DNA from: Streptomyces sp. GS7
GTDB taxonomy: Bacteria > Actinomycetota > Actinomycetes > Streptomycetales > Streptomycetaceae
Direction: 5' to 3'
Length of the DNA stretch: 64,000 nt
NCBI RefSeq assembly: GCF_009834125.1
Contig: NZ_CP047146.1
Coordinates: 5,511,501 to 5,575,500, forward strand
Numbering within the stretch: position 1 is the stretch's first letter; every line of letters starts with the position of its first letter. A model generated the notes under the pieces. The model saw only the letters and a list, made by a program, of their open reading frames with translations, did no database searches and was not told the DNA's origin. Made by a program: the position numbers and the translations under genes. Below, one piece after another: positions 1 through 7,681 of the stretch.

Positions 1-468
1 GAACACGTGCACCGCGATGGCGCCGGGGGTGTAGGTGGTTGTCCCGACATCGTTCAGCTGAATCGAGGCCGTACCGCCGCTCACCGAGACCGTCGAACCG
101 CTCGGCACGGCACTGTCGTTAGTGAAGCCCGTGGCGGTCGCGGTGCCGGAGTTCGCACCGCCGAGCACGATGTCGGCCTCCGCGGTGACCGCGCCCGCGG
201 GCAGGTCGACCGGCGCCGTCATCTGCGTGGTCGCACTCAGAGTGAGATTGGCAGTGCCGCCCTGCGCGATGGTGGCCGGTGCATTCAGGGTGACCTGGAT
301 CGGGTTGACGCCGCTGGGCGCACCCGCGCCCGTGCACGTGTAGCCGACGGACACGCTGTCGGCGCTGGCCTGCGGGGCGGCCAGTCCGATGCCGGCGGTC
401 GCCAGCAGGGCGACGACCGTCGCGCCCGCCGTCGAGCGCCGGTGCCGCTTCGTTCTCTCCGTACTCAT
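1..468 (-). CDS. Secreted protein, N-terminal part (runs off left edge)
   Basis: 156 residues are visible and the frame is still open at base 1, so the C-terminus is missing. The start ATG (466-468) has a GGAGG Shine-Dalgarno a few bases upstream. A basic n-region (residues 1-11), a hydrophobic core (about 17-30) and an AQASA-like ASA|DS cleavage site near residue 36 form a Sec signal peptide. The mature part is rich in Ser, Thr, Gly and Val with a beta-sandwich feel (QVTLNAPATIAQGGTANLTL) and one early Cys (YTCTG). It resembles actinomycete exported proteins of unknown function with a DUF6801-like beta domain, but that match is tentative. It probably acts outside the cell; no enzymatic motif is visible. 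Confidence 0.75.
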   Translation of the reverse strand, partial: MSTERTKRHRRSTAGATVVALLATAGIGLAAPQASADSVSVGYTCTGAGAPSGVNPIQVTLNAPATIAQGGTANLTLSATTQMTAPVDLPAGAVTAEADIVLGGANSGTATATGFTNDSAVPSGSTVSVSGGTASIQLNDVGTTTYTPGAIAVHVF

Positions 469-592
469 CGCCGTGCTCCCTCCACGCTTGAGGTGAGGCC
501 GATGTGAGCACGTCATAGGTCGCATAGCGGGTGACAGAAGTCAACAGAATCGCGGGTGAACGATCCCAGCCTGCCGATCCCGCCCTTCGGCC

Positions 593-748
593 GTTACGGT
601 GGGCGTGCTCGGTGCAACTGTCATGCCCACATGGGTCTCGCGGGAACAGGAGGCGTCCCGGGCCGGCCTGGACTCTGACGAACGCGCCGAACTCCGGCAG
701 GTGCGGCACCTGACTCGACTCCTTGCCCTGGCGCCGCGCGAGATCTGA
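593..748 (+). pseudogene. Possible degenerate IS3-type OrfA fragment
   Basis: An open stretch reads WVSREQEASRAGL followed by DSDERAELRQVRHL and ends at a TGA at 746-748. It resembles the helix-plus-coiled-coil segment of IS3-family OrfA proteins (WVRQxE...RxGLTxxERAELxxLRxEN). There is no intact transposase, no inverted repeat was recognised, and no OrfB follows. The remainder of 470-960 contains no gene that I can support. This could equally be chance similarity in random GC-rich DNA. Confidence 0.22.
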
Positions 749-960
749 TCGGCCCGTTGGGCACTCAGGCCACCCATGAACTCGCGGGCCAGGACCAACG
801 AACGCTCCGCCCGACCACAGCCACATCGATCGCGCCTCGGACGCCCGAGCCGCCGGACACACGGAACTCACGCCGCGACCGCACACTCCGGCTGGGAACA
901 CTGCCGGACACCGCCGGCAAATCCACGACCGCGACCACGACTTGCTCCAGCGGCGGCTGA

Positions 961-1824
961 TCAGACCACCGGCGGCCCCGCCTCGATGCGGCGCAGCACC
1001 GGGGGCAGACGGTCGAGGTCGGGGCCGGTCTGCACCTGTCGCTCGTCCCACCAGGTAGCGCCTGCGTCGTGCAGCGGACCGATCACGTCCCTGGCCTTGG
1101 CCGCGTCCGGGGGCGTGGCGCCGCCGAGCACGAACTCAAAGGGGCGCTCGACCCCGGCCGCACGGTGCTTGCGGACATACCCGACCAGCTCCCCTACCTC
1201 CGCCGCATCCGGCACATGACCATGCCGGGCCGTCTCGAACAGCGGCACCGCGCCGTCCCACCGCGCTGCCCGCCGCATGGGCGGGCGATGCGGCCAGAAC
1301 CCGCCGATCCACACCGGCGGACCGGGCCGCTGCACGGTGGCGGGAAGCAGCGTCACGTCCCGGACCTCGTAGTGCTCGCCGTGGTGGGTCACCGGCTCGC
1401 CGGACCAGAAGCGCCTCAACACCTCCAGTCCCTCGTCCAGCCGCTCGGCGAGGAGGCGTGGTTCGGCGGCGTCGCCGAAGCTGCGGTATTCGTCCTCGAT
1501 CGGACCGCCCAGGCCGGCGGCGAAGGTCACGCGGCCGCCGCTGAGGTGGTCCAGGGTGGCCACTTGGCGGGCGAGTTGCTGCGGACGGTAACGGGGGACC
1601 GGCGTCAGCAGGGTGCCCAGTCGGATCCGGGAGGTCGCCAGTGCGGCCGCGGTCAACAGCATCCAGGGGTCTCCGAAGGGGCGCCCCTGATGTTGTCGGT
1701 GCAGCACGTGGTCCCAGACGAAGAGCCCGTCCCAGCCGGCCTGTTCGGCGGCAGCCGCCACGGTCGCGACGTTACGGGGATCGGCGAAGTCACCAAAGTT
1801 GGGGATGTTGATGGAGAAGCGCAT
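961..1824 (-). CDS. LLM class F420-dependent oxidoreductase
   Basis: 287 aa, luciferase-like monooxygenase fold. The N-terminus MRFSINIPNFGDF, then AAEQAGWDGLFVWDHV, the RIRLGTLLTPVPRY strand-helix and DHLSGGRVTFAAGLGG are typical of actinobacterial LLM proteins that use F420 or FMN. The ATG at 1822-1824 was chosen because the conserved beta-1 strand begins immediately after it; longer in-frame extensions are unconserved-looking. The RBS is weak. The gene stands alone, divergent from the hydrolase at 2215, with a strong hairpin in the intergenic DNA. The substrate cannot be told; the pocket is likely a small organic molecule reduced or oxidised in the cytosol. Confidence 0.85.
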   Translation of the reverse strand: MRFSINIPNFGDFADPRNVATVAAAAEQAGWDGLFVWDHVLHRQHQGRPFGDPWMLLTAAALATSRIRLGTLLTPVPRYRPQQLARQVATLDHLSGGRVTFAAGLGGPIEDEYRSFGDAAEPRLLAERLDEGLEVLRRFWSGEPVTHHGEHYEVRDVTLLPATVQRPGPPVWIGGFWPHRPPMRRAARWDGAVPLFETARHGHVPDAAEVGELVGYVRKHRAAGVERPFEFVLGGATPPDAAKARDVIGPLHDAGATWWDERQVQTGPDLDRLPPVLRRIEAGPPVV

Positions 1825-1866
1825 TCCAGCAGGATGCGCAGCCGGCCACGAAGGGGCAATCGGTTT

Positions 1867-1904
1867 CCCAGCCAGGCGGCTTCGCAGCAGGCCGCCTGGC
1901 TGGG
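1867..1904. other. Perfect 14-bp inverted repeat in divergent intergenic region
   Basis: Arms CCCAGCCAGGCGGC (1867-1880) and its exact complement (1891-1904) flank a 10-base loop. It lies just upstream of the LLM oxidoreductase start (1824) and about 310 bp upstream of the hydrolase start. A second weaker repeat (ACGTGA at 1909-1914, TCACGT at 1932-1937) sits beside it. The region 1825-2214 otherwise holds no gene. It may be a hairpin in the 5' leader of the oxidoreductase transcript or a remnant terminator; no U-tract follows. Confidence 0.55.
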
Positions 1905-2214
1905 GATTACGTGACCACAGCCCCTGGGGAATCACGTGGCCTCGCCTACGGGGCGGGCCCCCTCCCGGCCGCAGCCCCCTCCGAGAACCCGCACCGGCCG
2001 TGACTCCCCCGAACCGGGCGGCGGGCAGGTTCAACTGACGCTTCAGCAGATATCTGGAGGGGTGGCCCGCGCTCTCCCGGCGCCTGCCCCGGCCCGGACC
2101 TGCGCGCGTGGCACTCTTGCGGCCCGCCGCGGCGGCGTCCAGTGTGAGGGGAGTTGTCCACCACCGGTGGTGTGCGGCCGGGTGGCCGTTCCCGTCACAC
2201 GTCTGGAGTTGAGC

Positions 2215-3057
2215 GTGGCCTCCTTCGTACTGCCCCACGCCCTGCACGGCAGGGGATCGCACAAGGTCATCGCCGTGCACGGCTGGTTCGCCGACCGGTC
2301 CGCGTTCGACCCGGTCCTGCCCGACCTCGACCTGGACACGTTCCAGTACGCGCTGGTGGACCTCCGTGGCTACGGCGAGGCCCGGGCCGAAGCCGGTGCG
2401 TACACCACGGGCGAGGGCGCGGCCGATGTGCTGGCGCTGGCCGACCTGCTGGGCTGGGAGCGGTTCTCGCTGATCGGCCACTCCATGGGCGGCAGCGTCG
2501 TGCAACGGGTGCTGGCCGCGGCACCGCACCGGGTACGCCGGCTCGTCGGGATCTCGCCGGTGCCGGCCTCCGGGATGCCGATGCCGCCGCAGCAGTGGGA
2601 GCTGTTCGCCTCGGCGGCGCATGCCCCGGAGAACCGGCGGGCCATCATCGACCTCACCACCGGCGGCCGGCGCCCCGCCGCCTGGCTCGACCGGATGGTG
2701 CGGCGGTCCCTGGAGCGCAGCGACCCGAAGGCGTTCCGGGCCTGGCTGGACTCCTGGGCCGGCGACGGGTTCGCGGCCGAGGTCGAGGGCTCGGCGGTGC
2801 CGGCGCTGGCGGTGACCGGCGCGCTGGACCCGGCCCTCAGCGCCGAACTGGCCCGGCAGACCTGGATGAAGTGGTACACCGACAGCACGCTGCTGGACCT
2901 GCCGTCGGCCGGTCACTACGCCATGGACGAGACACCGCTGGAGCTGATCCGGGCCGTGGAGGACTTCCTGCGGGCCGACGACGGCGCCGGGGGCGGCGAA
3001 GGGGACGGCCGTGCGGAGGGCCGGGGGCACGGCGGTGGCGGACCGGCGGCCGGATGA
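2215..3057 (+). CDS. Alpha/beta hydrolase
   Basis: 280 aa with the full alpha/beta-hydrolase layout: oxyanion strand VIAVHGWFADRSAF, nucleophile elbow GHSMGGS, acid region near VTGALDP and catalytic His in SAGHYAMDE. GTG 2215 is preferred because GGAG lies at 2205-2208, 6 nt upstream; longer in-frame reading lacks family similarity. The last about 20 residues are a low-complexity Gly/Asp/Arg tail. Its TGA overlaps the ATG of the P450 (ATGA at 3054-3057), so the two are translationally coupled. That pairing suggests esterase/lactonase or epoxide hydrolase chemistry on the P450 substrate or product, which is an inference. Confidence 0.88.
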   Translation: MASFVLPHALHGRGSHKVIAVHGWFADRSAFDPVLPDLDLDTFQYALVDLRGYGEARAEAGAYTTGEGAADVLALADLLGWERFSLIGHSMGGSVVQRVLAAAPHRVRRLVGISPVPASGMPMPPQQWELFASAAHAPENRRAIIDLTTGGRRPAAWLDRMVRRSLERSDPKAFRAWLDSWAGDGFAAEVEGSAVPALAVTGALDPALSAELARQTWMKWYTDSTLLDLPSAGHYAMDETPLELIRAVEDFLRADDGAGGGEGDGRAEGRGHGGGGPAAG

Positions 3058-4364
3058 CGCCCGTGCCGTCCCCGGCTCCCCGGCCCCCCGGCGCCGCTCC
3101 CCCGGACGCCGTCCCCGACGTCTTCGATCCCCGCGTCCACGCCGCCGGGCTGCCGCACGGCGCGTACCGGCTGCTGCGCGACCGGCACCCGGTCGCCTGG
3201 CAGGACGAGTACGAGGTGCTCGGCTGGCCCGCCGGCCCCGGTTTCTGGGCGGTCACCCGGCACCGCGACGTCGTACGGGTCCTGAAGGACGCACGGACCT
3301 TCTCCTCTCACCTGGGCGCCACCCAGATCCGCGACCCCGACCCCGCCGACCTGCCGTTCATCCGCCGCATGATGCTCAATCAGGACCCCCCGGACCACGG
3401 GCGGCTGCGGCGCCTGGTGAGCCGCGCGTTCACCCGCCGCCGGGTCGACCGCTTCGAGACCGCCGTACGGGACCGGGCCCGCGGCCTGCTGGGCGCGGCG
3501 CTCACCGCGGCCCGGGGCGGCGACGGCGTCTGCGACCTCGTCACCGCCGTCACCGACGACTTCGCGCTGCTCAACCTCGCCGATCTGCTCGGCGTACCGC
3601 CCGGTGAGCGCGGGCTGCTCCTCGACTGGACCCGCCGCGTCATCGGCTACCAGGACCCGGACGAGGCCGGGCCGCCCGCCGCCGGCCCCGACGGCCGGCC
3701 CGTCGACCCGCGCTCCCCGTCGATGCTCCAGGACATGTTCGCCTTCGCCCGCGAGCTGGCCGCGCACAAGCGGCAGCACCCGGCCGACGACGTCATGACC
3801 GCGCTCGCCGCGGACCCCGAACTGACCACGCCGGAAATGGAGATGTTCTTCTTCCTGCTGACCGTCGCCGGAAACGACACGGTGCGCAGCGCGGCCCCCG
3901 GCGGCCTGCTGGCACTGGCCGGGCACCCCGGCGCGTACCGCGCGCTGCGCGGCGGCGCGGCGGGGATGGCGACCGCCGTGGACGAGCTGCTGCGCTGGCA
4001 CCCGCCGGTACTCAGCTTCCGCCGGACCGCCGTACGCGACACGGAGCTGGCGGGCCGCCGGATCTACGCCGGCGACAAGGTGGTCGTCTTCCACGCCGCG
4101 GCCAACTACGACGAGCGGGTCTTCGCCGCCCCGCACCGGCTGGACCTGTCCCGGGCCCCGAACCCCCATGTCTCCTTCGGCGACGGCCCGCACGTCTGCC
4201 TGGGCGCCCATCTCGCCCGGTTGCAACTGCGGCTGCTCTACGAGGAGATGTGTGCCGCGGTGCCCGCTGTGGCGGTCGCCGGACCGCCACAGCGGCTGGT
4301 GTCGAACTTCATCAACGGGCTGAAGTCGCTGCCGCTGAGGATCGCGGACGCGGGGCGGGCGTAG
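3054..4364 (+). CDS. Cytochrome P450
   Basis: 436 aa class I bacterial P450. I-helix AGNDT at residues 272-276, the K-helix ExxR in DELLRW, and the heme loop FGDGPHVCLG with the thiolate Cys at residue 382 are all intact. The loop and the NPHVSFG lead-in resemble the CYP124/125/142 group acting on steroids, terpenoids or branched lipids. A Pro-rich N-terminal segment (1-25) precedes the fold. It starts inside the stop of the hydrolase and must obtain electrons from a ferredoxin encoded elsewhere; none is in the window. Its 3' end overlaps the convergent GST gene by 53 bp. Confidence 0.93.
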   Translation: MTPVPSPAPRPPGAAPPDAVPDVFDPRVHAAGLPHGAYRLLRDRHPVAWQDEYEVLGWPAGPGFWAVTRHRDVVRVLKDARTFSSHLGATQIRDPDPADLPFIRRMMLNQDPPDHGRLRRLVSRAFTRRRVDRFETAVRDRARGLLGAALTAARGGDGVCDLVTAVTDDFALLNLADLLGVPPGERGLLLDWTRRVIGYQDPDEAGPPAAGPDGRPVDPRSPSMLQDMFAFARELAAHKRQHPADDVMTALAADPELTTPEMEMFFFLLTVAGNDTVRSAAPGGLLALAGHPGAYRALRGGAAGMATAVDELLRWHPPVLSFRRTAVRDTELAGRRIYAGDKVVVFHAAANYDERVFAAPHRLDLSRAPNPHVSFGDGPHVCLGAHLARLQLRLLYEEMCAAVPAVAVAGPPQRLVSNFINGLKSLPLRIADAGRA

Positions 4365-5238
4365 CGGCGTCCGGTGGCGTCCAGTCCACGATCTGCACCG
4401 CCGCCCCGGCCGCCTCCCGGCCCCGGCAACGGGCGTGGTGGCGGCGGGCGATGGCGTCCAGGTCGAGGTGGCGGCCGAACGCGGGGTGCGCCGCCAGCCG
4501 GCGGGCGTAGGCCCACAGCCGGCGGTGGACGGCGATCCGGTGTACGGCCGCGGCGTCCAGGTGCCAGCGGTGGACGGTGTCCAGCTGGACGAGGGTCACC
4601 CACAACTGCACGTCGGCGGCACTGATTTCGTCGCCGAGCAGATACGTCCGGCCGGCCAGCCGCCGCTCCAGCGACGCCAGGGCGCCCAGGAGGGTGCCGA
4701 CGGCGGCCTCGTAGCCGGGGTGGCCGGCTCCCAGGCCGCCGGCGTGCTGCGCGGCGTCGTTGACCTCCCGCTCGCAGAGCCGGTCGAGTGCCGCGGTCTC
4801 GTCGCGGGCGTGGTCCGGGTGGAGCACGGGCCCGTGCGCCCCGAACTGCTCGGCCAGGTCGTGCAGGATGTCGGGGGCGTGGGTGCTGACGATCCGTCCG
4901 GTCCAGCTGTCGCTGAGTACGGGCGCGGCGGCCGGCCCGGAGTACTGGTGCGCACTGGCCTCGTACAGCGGGCGCAGCGCGGAGTATCCGCAGTCCGGGG
5001 CGTCGGGCACGGCGGGCAGCAGGGTCACCGGGAGGGTGTCGCCGAGCTCCAGGAGGCCGTGGGTGATGGCGATCCTCAGACAGTGCGGACAGGACAGCGA
5101 GAGATGCAGCCGGTAGCGGTGCGGGACGGGGTAGTGGCCGCTCCGCGCGTCGGAGCCGATCCGGCCGCGGAGCGACGCGGCGGAGCCGGGTGCGTCCGCC
5201 GTGGCGGACGGCGCGGAGGTGGCGGAGGTGGTGGTCAT
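4312..5238 (-). CDS. Xi-class glutathione transferase / glutathionyl-hydroquinone reductase-like
   Basis: 308 aa. The active-site segment reads RLHLSLSCPHCLRIAI with Cys50-Pro-His-Cys53, where xi-class enzymes have CPWA. YEASAHQYSGPAAAPVLSD and WTGRIVSTHAPDILHDL match the xi-class N-domain, and the all-helical C-domain follows (FLLGDEISAADVQLWVTLVQLD-type segment around 195-225). These enzymes reductively deglutathionylate quinones. Streptomycetes make mycothiol, so the physiological thiol is uncertain. CPHC would give a dithiol rather than monothiol site, which is unusual for the class. A cysteine-containing leader peptide lies upstream on the same strand, implying thiol-responsive control. 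Start ATG 5236-5238. Confidence 0.8.
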   Translation of the reverse strand: MTTTSATSAPSATADAPGSAASLRGRIGSDARSGHYPVPHRYRLHLSLSCPHCLRIAITHGLLELGDTLPVTLLPAVPDAPDCGYSALRPLYEASAHQYSGPAAAPVLSDSWTGRIVSTHAPDILHDLAEQFGAHGPVLHPDHARDETAALDRLCEREVNDAAQHAGGLGAGHPGYEAAVGTLLGALASLERRLAGRTYLLGDEISAADVQLWVTLVQLDTVHRWHLDAAAVHRIAVHRRLWAYARRLAAHPAFGRHLDLDAIARRHHARCRGREAAGAAVQIVDWTPPDAATPAPRPRSSAAATSAR

Positions 5239-5402
5239 ACGAGTCCCTGGGGGCGAGGTCCGGTTCACGGACGTACGGACGGGCACGTACGGGCGTGGGG
5301 GGTTGCGGGGCGACGGGCGCCGCGCGGCGGGCATCGGGCACCCGGAGGGTGCCGGGTCCGACGGGGGCGGCGCGGAGCGGTGGGCGCGCGCCCTGCGGCG
5401 CC

Positions 5403-5534
5403 TCAGGCGAGGAGACTTGCCGCGCTGCACACCCGCAGCAGGTCGATATGCCGGCGCGAGGTCAGCAGGGCCGGAAGGGGAAGCCGCCGGGCCGCGCGGT
5501 GTGCGCGGTCGTCGCCCGGCTCTGCGTGCCCCAT
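5403..5534 (-). CDS. Cysteine-responsive-type leader peptide (uORF) ahead of the GST gene
   Basis: A 43-codon ORF (ATG 5532-5534, TGA 5403-5405) whose C-terminal part contains RRHIDLLRVCSA. This is the signature of actinobacterial short leader peptides (R-R-H-V/I-D-L-x-R-V-x-S-A) found upstream of sulfur, cysteine and thiol genes. In such systems translation through the conserved stretch senses cysteine supply and gates downstream expression. The core could also start later at an internal codon. Upstream is a good promoter (-35 TTGACG, -10 GACACT) placing the transcript start near 5563. The 165 bp between its stop and the GST start are available for an attenuator; no classical terminator plus U-run is obvious. 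Confidence 0.72.
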   Translation of the reverse strand: MGHAEPGDDRAHRAARRLPLPALLTSRRHIDLLRVCSAASLLA

Positions 5535-5569
5535 GGATTCCCACCCGTTCACTAGGGTTCCCGCCCATG

Positions 5570-5598
5570 AGTGTCGAGCCGCCGTCGTGTCGCGTCAA
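5570..5598 (-). promoter_or_regulatory. Predicted sigma70-type promoter of leader peptide/GST transcript
   Basis: On the minus strand a -35 TTGACG (complement of 5593-5598) and a -10 GACACT (complement of 5570-5575) are separated by exactly 17 bp. The predicted start near 5563 gives a leader of about 30 nt before the uORF ATG at 5534. The spacing and the leader-peptide context support it; there is no experimental evidence. Confidence 0.5.
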
Positions 5599-5677
5599 GG
5601 GGATGTCCGGCACCCGGCCACCGGAGGGGCGGGTCGGCGCACGGGGAGGGGTGAACGCCGGGGTCCGCTCCCCGGCC

Positions 5678-5711
5678 CCCTCCCCCTCGGGGATCCCTCC
5701 CCCTCGGGGAT
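5678..5711. repeat. Two tandem 17-bp repeats in Rrf2 upstream region
   Basis: The unit CCCTCCCCCTCGGGGAT occurs twice back to back (5678-5694 and 5695-5711). The second copy supplies the GGGGA that acts as ribosome binding site for the Rrf2 gene at 5721. It is either a recent slippage duplication or a paired regulator site. The repeat is internally palindromic (CCCC...GGGG). Confidence 0.7.
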
Positions 5712-5720
5712 AATGCCGCC

Positions 5721-6179
5721 ATGCGGATCTCAGCCAGAGCGGACTATGCGGTGCGCGCCGCCCTGCAGCTCGCTCACGCCCGGGACGCGGGGCCGCTCAA
5801 GGCGGAGGCCATCGCCGACGCCCAGGACATTCCGCACAAGTTCCTCGAAGGCATCCTCAACGACATGCGCCGGGGCGGTCTGGTCCTCAGCCAGCGCGGC
5901 GGAAACGGCGGCTACCGCCTCGCCAAGGCCCCGGAGGACATCAGCATCGCCGACGTCATCCGCGTCGTGGACGGCCCGCTGGTCTCCGTACGCGGCGTCC
6001 GCCCACCGGAGTTGTCGTACACCGGCCCCGCCGAGTCCCTGCTTCCGCTGTGGGTCGCGCTGCGGGCCAATGTCCGGGAGATCCTCGACGGCGTCTCCCT
6101 CGCCGATGTCGCGACGTCCGAACTCCCCACCCGGGTCTCCGCACTGACCCAGGACCCGGCCTCCTGGACGAACCCGTAG
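5721..6179 (+). CDS. Rrf2 family transcriptional regulator
   Basis: 152 aa. N-terminal winged helix MRISARADYAVRAALQLA and the recognition/wing segment GLVLSQRGGNGGYRLAKAPEDISIADVIRVVDGPL are classic Rrf2. There is no cysteine anywhere in the protein, so it cannot ligate an Fe-S cluster the way IscR, NsrR or RsrR do. It is therefore more like CymR-type Rrf2 proteins that sense metabolite state or a protein partner, such as sulfur status. It sits between the leader-peptide/GST unit and the SfnB-like flavoprotein and is a good candidate regulator of both. Confidence 0.9.
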   Translation: MRISARADYAVRAALQLAHARDAGPLKAEAIADAQDIPHKFLEGILNDMRRGGLVLSQRGGNGGYRLAKAPEDISIADVIRVVDGPLVSVRGVRPPELSYTGPAESLLPLWVALRANVREILDGVSLADVATSELPTRVSALTQDPASWTNP

Positions 6180-6271
6180 CCCCTGTCCGGCGTACCGCGA
6201 CGGCTACCGGCGCAGCGGCCACACGTCCGGAATACGACACCCCGCTGTCCACCCTTTGAACAACCCTTGCC

Positions 6272-6286
6272 CTGAACCAAGTTCAG
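6272..6286. promoter_or_regulatory. Inverted repeat CTGAAC-N3-GTTCAG, candidate operator
   Basis: Perfect 6-bp arms with a 3-bp spacer lie in the 171-bp gap between the Rrf2 gene and the SfnB-like gene, about 65 bp upstream of the latter. A related half site TTGAAC sits at about 6256-6261. The size fits a dimeric winged-helix regulator, with the neighbouring Rrf2 protein the obvious candidate. This is inference only. Confidence 0.4.
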
Positions 6287-6350
6287 CAGCATCATCGTGA
6301 ATTCCAATTCCCTACCAATCCAGTGGGAAAACTAGGAAAGCCGGAGGACG

Positions 6351-7652
6351 GTGAACGGCGCCATGCCGAAGAGGTCCGCAGCACCCCCCGCCGCCCCTCA
6401 GGCCGGCCCCCCCGCGGAGGACGACGTCTGGCCGCGCGTCACCCGCGAACTCGCCGACGATCTCGCCGTCGACGCGCTCAGCCGCGACCGCGCCGGCAAA
6501 CCGCCCTTCGACGAACTCGCCCGGCTCCGGGAAGCCGGCCTGCCGGCCCTGCTGACCCCGCCCGGACCGCACCGCGGCGGCAGTGACTGGCGCACCGCCT
6601 GCGCGGTCATCCGGGAGATCGCCGCGGCCGACGGCTCCATCGGCGAACTGCTCGGCCGCCACTACGCGCTGACCTGGAGCGCCCGCTTCTTCGGCACCCC
6701 GGAAACCGCCGACGCGCTGGAACGCGGCACCGCCGCCGCGCAGTGGCTGCTGGCCGGCGACACCACGGTCCCGGGCGCCGGTTGCGACACGCCCGCTCCG
6801 GCCCGCGCCACCGCGCCCACCGGCCTCACCCTCACCCCCACCGCGGCCGGCTATCTCCTCAACGGCCGCCGCTCCTTCGCCGCCGGCGCCACCGTCGCCG
6901 ACCGGCTGGTCCTCGGGGCCGTCTGCACCACCACCGGCGACTCCCTCATCGCCCTCGTGGACCCGGCCCACCCCGGCGTCACCAGCGACCCGGACCACGA
7001 CCGCCTGGGGCAGCGGCTCACCGGGGCCGGCACCCTCACCTTCGACGATGTCCCGGTGCCGCCCGCCGGCATCCTCGGCTCGGCCGCCCACGACGAGCAC
7101 CACGTCACCCCGTACGCCACCCTGGCACCGCTGGCGCTGCGCCTCGCCCTCGCCCACGTCGGCCTGGGGATCGCCGAGGGCGCGCTCGCCGAGGCCCGCG
7201 ACGTCAGCCGCGCGGCCCCGCACAACTGGCCGGCCGAGGACCTGGACACCGCCGCGTACCGAGAGCAACCGGGCGGCGACCCCTATCTCCTGCTCGCGTA
7301 CGGCGAGTTGGTCGCCGCCGCGCACACCGCGGCGGCGGTCGTGGAACCGGCGACCGAGGCGCTGGCGCGGGGCCTGCTGATGGGCCAGGACCTCGGGGTC
7401 GACGAACGCGCCGACATCGCCGTGCTCGTGGCCGCCGCGGAGGCGGTCACCAACGAGTCCGCGATCCGGATCACCACCCGCATCCTGGAGCTGACGGCCA
7501 CCGCGGACGCCCCCGTCCACGACCCCGGTTTCGACCGCTTCTGGCGGAACGCCCGCGTGCTCACCGCCCAGCGCTCCCCCGCCCACAGCCTCCGCGCCAT
7601 CGGCGACCACTATCTGAACGGGACGCAGCCGCCGCTGATGCTGCGGATCTGA
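6351..7652 (+). CDS. SfnB/DszC-like acyl-CoA dehydrogenase family monooxygenase
   Basis: 433 aa flavoprotein of the acyl-CoA dehydrogenase fold: N-terminal helical domain (about 25-140), beta-domain with YLLNGRRSFAAGA and LVLGAVCTTTGDS, and C-terminal helical domain. The ending FDRFWRNARVLTAQRSPAHSL, in which a His replaces dehydrogenase-type features, is the hallmark of DszC/SfnB/DmoA-like monooxygenases. SfnB enzymes belong to scavenging of organosulfur compounds (sulfones, sulfonates) when sulfate is limiting. GTG 6351 is 3 nt from GGAGG; ATG 6363 is the alternative. Preceded by the Rrf2 gene and a palindrome, consistent with a sulfur-starvation unit. Confidence 0.82.
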   Translation: MNGAMPKRSAAPPAAPQAGPPAEDDVWPRVTRELADDLAVDALSRDRAGKPPFDELARLREAGLPALLTPPGPHRGGSDWRTACAVIREIAAADGSIGELLGRHYALTWSARFFGTPETADALERGTAAAQWLLAGDTTVPGAGCDTPAPARATAPTGLTLTPTAAGYLLNGRRSFAAGATVADRLVLGAVCTTTGDSLIALVDPAHPGVTSDPDHDRLGQRLTGAGTLTFDDVPVPPAGILGSAAHDEHHVTPYATLAPLALRLALAHVGLGIAEGALAEARDVSRAAPHNWPAEDLDTAAYREQPGGDPYLLLAYGELVAAAHTAAAVVEPATEALARGLLMGQDLGVDERADIAVLVAAAEAVTNESAIRITTRILELTATADAPVHDPGFDRFWRNARVLTAQRSPAHSLRAIGDHYLNGTQPPLMLRI

Positions 7653-7681
7653 GCACCGCCGGGCGGCGCGCCCCGGGGGCG

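Noticed and set aside
470..960. Small ORFs on both strands in the gap after the first gene
   Set aside because: Arg/Ser/Thr-rich with no motif; only the possible IS3-like fragment at 593-748 was worth listing, at low confidence.
961..3030. A 689-codon minus-strand open frame spanning the LLM gene and the hydrolase
   Set aside because: Only residues from the ATG at 1824 onward have family similarity; the rest is the antisense of the hydrolase and intergenic DNA, open because of GC bias.
5912..6307. 131-codon minus-strand frame opposite Rrf2
   Set aside because: Antisense of a clear Rrf2 gene and of the operator region; no family similarity.
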